Shown in pieces: positions 13,842-16,648 of a stretch of 16,648 nucleotides of DNA. The notes beneath the pieces were generated by a model. The model was not told where the DNA came from and ran no database searches. It worked only from the letters and a program-made list of their open reading frames with translations. This stretch comes from Bacteroidales bacterium (lineage in GTDB: Bacteria > Bacteroidota > Bacteroidia > Bacteroidales > UBA3824): contig JAGCNK010000185.1 in assembly GCA_017645985.1 (NCBI GenBank), positions 1 to 16,648 on the forward strand, written 5' to 3'. The translations under genes were made by a program, and so were the position numbers. How positions within the stretch are numbered: the first letter of the stretch is position 1; each line of letters opens with the position of its first letter.

Positions 13842-15470
13842 TCAGATTACAAACGAAAACACGGTCTTCTCCTCGCTGCTCGACACCTGCAGACGGCTGT
13901 TGTGCAGAGCCAGAAAATTGTTGCACAGCTGAAGTCCCAATCCTGTGCCGGCTTCGCCTTTGGTGCCGTGAGTAGACGCCACCTGTCGGGCGTTGACTAT
14001 ATGCGAGACGGTTTCGGGCGGTATCACCACGCCGGTGTCCCACACGCTCACACATTTTTGTCCGTCGGCTTCATCTGTCACGTCCACTCCTACCGAGCCT
14101 CCGCTGTAGCAGAATTTCACGGCGTTTGAAATCAGATTCCGCAATATGGTGGATATCATTGTGGGGTCGGCGTTCAAATCGGTTCCGCTCAACACATTAT
14201 TATATATAGTGATATTCTTGTTGTCGGCCATCAGTCGCACAAGGCTTATCACGCCGTCAACCACGTCGCCAAGGTCGAATGTGGTAACGTGCATCTTAAC
14301 CATACCCGACACGCATTTTGAATAGTCGAGAAGGTTGACCAATATCTCGTAGCCGCGCGAGGCGGAATCTCGCATTATGCGAGCGTATTCTATGGCGTCG
14401 GCGTAACGCTGCTGCGTCAGCACCCTTTCGAGCATATCAGAAAAGCCAATGATGGCGTTAAACGGATTGCGCAGGTCGTGACCGATAATGCCCATAAGCT
14501 TGGTGCGCTCGTCAATCTCGGCTTTTAGGCGGAACTGGGTCTGCTTATAAAGTGTGATGTCGGAAATAGAGCCGAAAATCTTCACAATTTCGCCGTCGTT
14601 TCCTGTTATCAGGCTGCCTTTGATAATAATCCAGCACGAAACGCCGTCCACAGGACGGATAACCTCCAGTTCGATGTCAACCTCGTCGAACCTGCCTTCG
14701 AGCACGCTGGTGAAATATTTGTACGCCGCCACTTTCGACTCGCGGGCAAACAATCCGAGCAGTCCCGAAAAATCGTATCGGTAGCTGTCGTCGATGCCGA
14801 GTATCGACTTCACCTTGCGGCTGCAGTTCCACACGCCCGACACAAAGTCGTAGTCGTAGCAAGGACTGTACAGATTGTCAAGATACTCATGCACTCGTGA
14901 ATAGTTGATCACGCTGTTGACATAAAACGAATCGTGCATTATCTTGGGCGACTTGTTTTCAAAATATGCGCTCGCCCGCCTGAGTATCTGCGAGCCGATG
15001 TTGCAAGCCCATTTGCCCAAGCGTTTGAGAGTGTGAGGGTCGAATGTGTTTTCGCCCTGGGGCGACAGGCAGGTGTTCTCAGCCATCTTGAATCCGTCGA
15101 TAAACTCCACGGCTATGGTGGTGCCGTTAAACACGATAGGAATAATGACACAGAGAGATCCGTCGTCGAGAGTGGCAAGCATTGAATCTTTCAATCCCGC
15201 ATTGATAAATTCCTTTCCTAAGGATAATATGCTGGAATAAGTGTGATGGAATCCGTTGTTGATAGGGCGGCTGATCTTGCCAGACATCGACACCGCCACC
15301 AAATCGCCTGTGGTAAAGCTTGTTATCAACAAAACAGAATCAGACGAGACTACAAGCTGCAAGTAGTTGTCGGCCACTTCGGCGGTCTGCGAAACGGGCA
15401 CAGCGCTGTCGTATGCCACGCTTCCTCCGAGCATTATCGCACTGTCTGATATTTTGTTTAATGAAACCAC
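13842..15470 (-). CDS. Soluble sensor histidine kinase with GAF-like and PAS domains
   Basis: 542 residues with no TM segment or signal peptide, so a cytoplasmic kinase. Residues about 20-165 look like a GAF-type sensor, 195-310 a PAS/PAC domain (ending KIFGSISDITLYK), followed by a helical linker and the phosphoacceptor block MGIIGHDLRNPFNAIIGFSD with His331. The ATPase domain has an N-box (NLISNAVKF, Asn445/Asn449), G1 (WDTGVVI) and G2 (GTGLGLQL, 508-515). In G1 the usual DxGxGI has Val instead of the second Gly. No receiver domain or neighbouring response regulator is present, making it an orphan kinase. The start is GTG 15470, close to the promoter; the next candidate is ATG at 15434, which would remove 12 residues without harming any domain. 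Confidence 0.9.
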   Translation of the reverse strand: MVSLNKISDSAIMLGGSVAYDSAVPVSQTAEVADNYLQLVVSSDSVLLITSFTTGDLVAVSMSGKISRPINNGFHHTYSSILSLGKEFINAGLKDSMLATLDDGSLCVIIPIVFNGTTIAVEFIDGFKMAENTCLSPQGENTFDPHTLKRLGKWACNIGSQILRRASAYFENKSPKIMHDSFYVNSVINYSRVHEYLDNLYSPCYDYDFVSGVWNCSRKVKSILGIDDSYRYDFSGLLGLFARESKVAAYKYFTSVLEGRFDEVDIELEVIRPVDGVSCWIIIKGSLITGNDGEIVKIFGSISDITLYKQTQFRLKAEIDERTKLMGIIGHDLRNPFNAIIGFSDMLERVLTQQRYADAIEYARIMRDSASRGYEILVNLLDYSKCVSGMVKMHVTTFDLGDVVDGVISLVRLMADNKNITIYNNVLSGTDLNADPTMISTILRNLISNAVKFCYSGGSVGVDVTDEADGQKCVSVWDTGVVIPPETVSHIVNARQVASTHGTKGEAGTGLGLQLCNNFLALHNSRLQVSSSEEKTVFSFVI

Positions 15471-15493
15471 AGTTGTATTGTATCTTACATTTA

Positions 15494-15501
15494 CAAATAT
15501 A
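15494..15501 (-). promoter_or_regulatory. Promoter -7 element of the histidine kinase gene
   Basis: Reading leftwards this is TATATTTG, an exact consensus match, 23 bases before the GTG start at 15470. That short distance supports GTG 15470 or ATG 15434 as the start rather than anything farther upstream. Confidence 0.55.
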
Positions 15502-15600
15502 GCGATTTATTTTTTTACGGCGTATACGAAAAACTGAAAAAATGCAAAAAAAATCGTTGGAATTAACATTATTTTTAAACAATATTAGGGCAGAAATCAC

Positions 15601-15608
15601 TATATTTG
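15601..15608 (+). promoter_or_regulatory. Promoter -7 element of pgk
   Basis: TATATTTG followed by CA, an exact consensus match, gives a leader of about 45 nt that is A-rich, as is typical before highly expressed Bacteroidetes genes. No TTTG is seen at -33; a T run (15572-15576) is near the right place. Confidence 0.6.
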
Positions 15609-15658
15609 CAAAAAATATCAAAAACGGATTTATTAACAAACATTAAAACAACATAGTA

Positions 15659-16648
15659 ATGCAAAAAATTGACAACTACAATTTCAAAGGCAAGAAAGTT
15701 ATTGTACGTGTTGACTTTAACGTTCCTTTGAACAAAGAGACTCACGAAGTATCAGACGACACCCGTATCCGTGGTGCCCTTCCCACTATCAAGAAAATTA
15801 TCGAAGACGGCGGCTGCGCTATCCTTATGAGCCACATGGGTCGTCCCAAAAAGAACCCCGATCCCCAGTTCTCGCTCAAACAGATCATCCCCGCTATCGA
15901 AAAATACCTCGGTCCTATCAAGTTTGCTGCCGACTGCGCAAACGCTGACGCCGAGGCTAAGGCTTTGAAAAACGGCGAAATCCTTCTTCTCGAAAACCTC
16001 CGTTTCTACGCTGAGGAAGAGGGCAAACCCAGAGGCATCGAAAAAGACGATCCCGCTTACGAGGCTGCTAAGAAAGAGATGAAGACCAAACAGGCCGACT
16101 TTGCTAAGAAACTCGCTTCTTACGCCGACGTTTATGTAAACGACGCTTTCGGTACAGCTCACCGCAAACACGCTTCTACAGCCGTTATCGCCGACAGCTT
16201 CACCGAGGAGAACAAAATGTTCGGTTTCCTCATCAACACGGAGCTCGAAGCTATGGACAAAGTTCTCAACAACTCGCAGAAACCTTTCACAGCTATCATG
16301 GGTGGTGCTAAGGTATCTGACAAGATCAACGTTATCAAGAACCTTCTCGACCGCGTACAGAACCTCATCATCGGCGGCGGTATGACATACACATTCATCA
16401 AAGCTATGGGTGGCCAGATCGGTGCTTCGCTCTGCGAGGCCGACAAACTCGATATGGCTAAAGAAATCCTCGACCTTGCTAAAGCTAAGGGCGTTAAGGT
16501 ATTCCTCCCCATCGACGCTGTAAACGCCGACAAGTTCGACGCTAACGCTAACACAAACGTTTCTGACGTTGACAAAACTCCCGAAGGCTGGATGGGCTTG
16601 GATATCGCTGATAAATCTATCGCCAAATTCGAGGAAGTTATCACATCT
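15659..16648 (+). CDS. pgk: Phosphoglycerate kinase (C-terminus outside window)
   Basis: 330 codons are present and the frame is open at the last base; the full protein should be near 400-420 residues. It makes ATP and 3-phosphoglycerate from 1,3-bisphosphoglycerate in glycolysis. Visible: RVDFNVPL (17-24), substrate-binding SHMGRPK (58-64), the ENLRFY block, VNDAFGTAHRKHAST, GGAKVSDKI and the hinge region IIGGGMTYTFIKAMG. The missing end would hold the ATP-site loop. Codon use is strongly skewed (Ala GCT, Lys AAG/AAA, Leu CTC, Glu GAA/GAG), unlike its neighbours, as expected for a very highly expressed gene. ATG 15659 gives the normal N-terminus. It diverges from the kinase gene. Confidence 0.96.
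   Translation, partial: MQKIDNYNFKGKKVIVRVDFNVPLNKETHEVSDDTRIRGALPTIKKIIEDGGCAILMSHMGRPKKNPDPQFSLKQIIPAIEKYLGPIKFAADCANADAEAKALKNGEILLLENLRFYAEEEGKPRGIEKDDPAYEAAKKEMKTKQADFAKKLASYADVYVNDAFGTAHRKHASTAVIADSFTEENKMFGFLINTELEAMDKVLNNSQKPFTAIMGGAKVSDKINVIKNLLDRVQNLIIGGGMTYTFIKAMGGQIGASLCEADKLDMAKEILDLAKAKGVKVFLPIDAVNADKFDANANTNVSDVDKTPEGWMGLDIADKSIAKFEEVITS

Noticed and set aside
13699..14055. Minus-strand frame overlapping the kinase 3' end and the small RNA region
   Set aside because: It overlaps the kinase ATPase domain in another frame and crosses the terminator.
15752..16644. Long minus-strand open frames opposite pgk
   Set aside because: They result from the strong codon bias of pgk; they have no protein-like motifs and pgk is certain.
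1..16648. CRISPR arrays, tRNA or rRNA genes, insertion sequences, phage or defence genes
   Set aside because: No regularly spaced repeats, no cloverleaf-type sequence, no transposase or integrase motifs and no terminal inverted repeats were seen on either strand.

Overview
The window looks like chromosomal DNA of a member of Bacteroidota, most likely order Bacteroidales. The evidence is a set of Bacteroidetes-type promoters (TAnnTTTG -7 elements, seen repeatedly as TATATTTG, TACATTTG or TAATTTTG just upstream of genes), the absence of clear Shine-Dalgarno sites, a gldH gene, several lipoprotein signal peptides, and Bacteroidetes-style versions of ManA, MnmA and phosphoglycerate kinase. I cannot name a genus. 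No insertion sequences, CRISPR arrays, tRNA or rRNA genes are visible. Thirteen protein genes cover nearly everything, and two are cut by the window edges.

Left part (1-6904): a membrane sensor with a HAMP domain reads leftwards out of the window. Diverging from it is a rightward unit of mannose-6-phosphate isomerase (manA), a very large fusion of an MMPL/RND-type membrane exporter with a PlsC-type acyltransferase, and a secreted alpha/beta hydrolase. The last two overlap as GTGA, so they are probably translated together and may handle a lipid or acylated product at the envelope.

Middle (6905-9273, minus strand): gldH (lipoprotein), trmB (tRNA m7G46 methyltransferase) and a membrane-anchored endonuclease/exonuclease/phosphatase-fold protein form one unit driven by a good promoter upstream of gldH. 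The last gene of this unit meets the hydrolase tail to tail with no base between the stop codons.

Right-centre (9442-13535, plus strand): a PgeF/LACC1-family gene, an unrecognised acidic lipoprotein, and then a tight unit of FKBP-type prolyl isomerase lipoprotein, comB-like phosphatase and mnmA (tRNA 2-thiouridylase), whose genes overlap by 17 and 4 bases.

Right (13536-16648): a 306-base gap holds a promoter followed about 80 nt later by a strong intrinsic terminator with no reading frame between, which makes a candidate small RNA. Next come a soluble hybrid PAS histidine kinase (minus strand) and, divergent from it, phosphoglycerate kinase (pgk), cut by the window end.

Most of the window is housekeeping or envelope genes. 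The least explained items are the exporter-acyltransferase fusion with its partner hydrolase, the candidate small RNA, the comB gene in a non-methanogen operon, and the orphan kinase with an altered G1 box.
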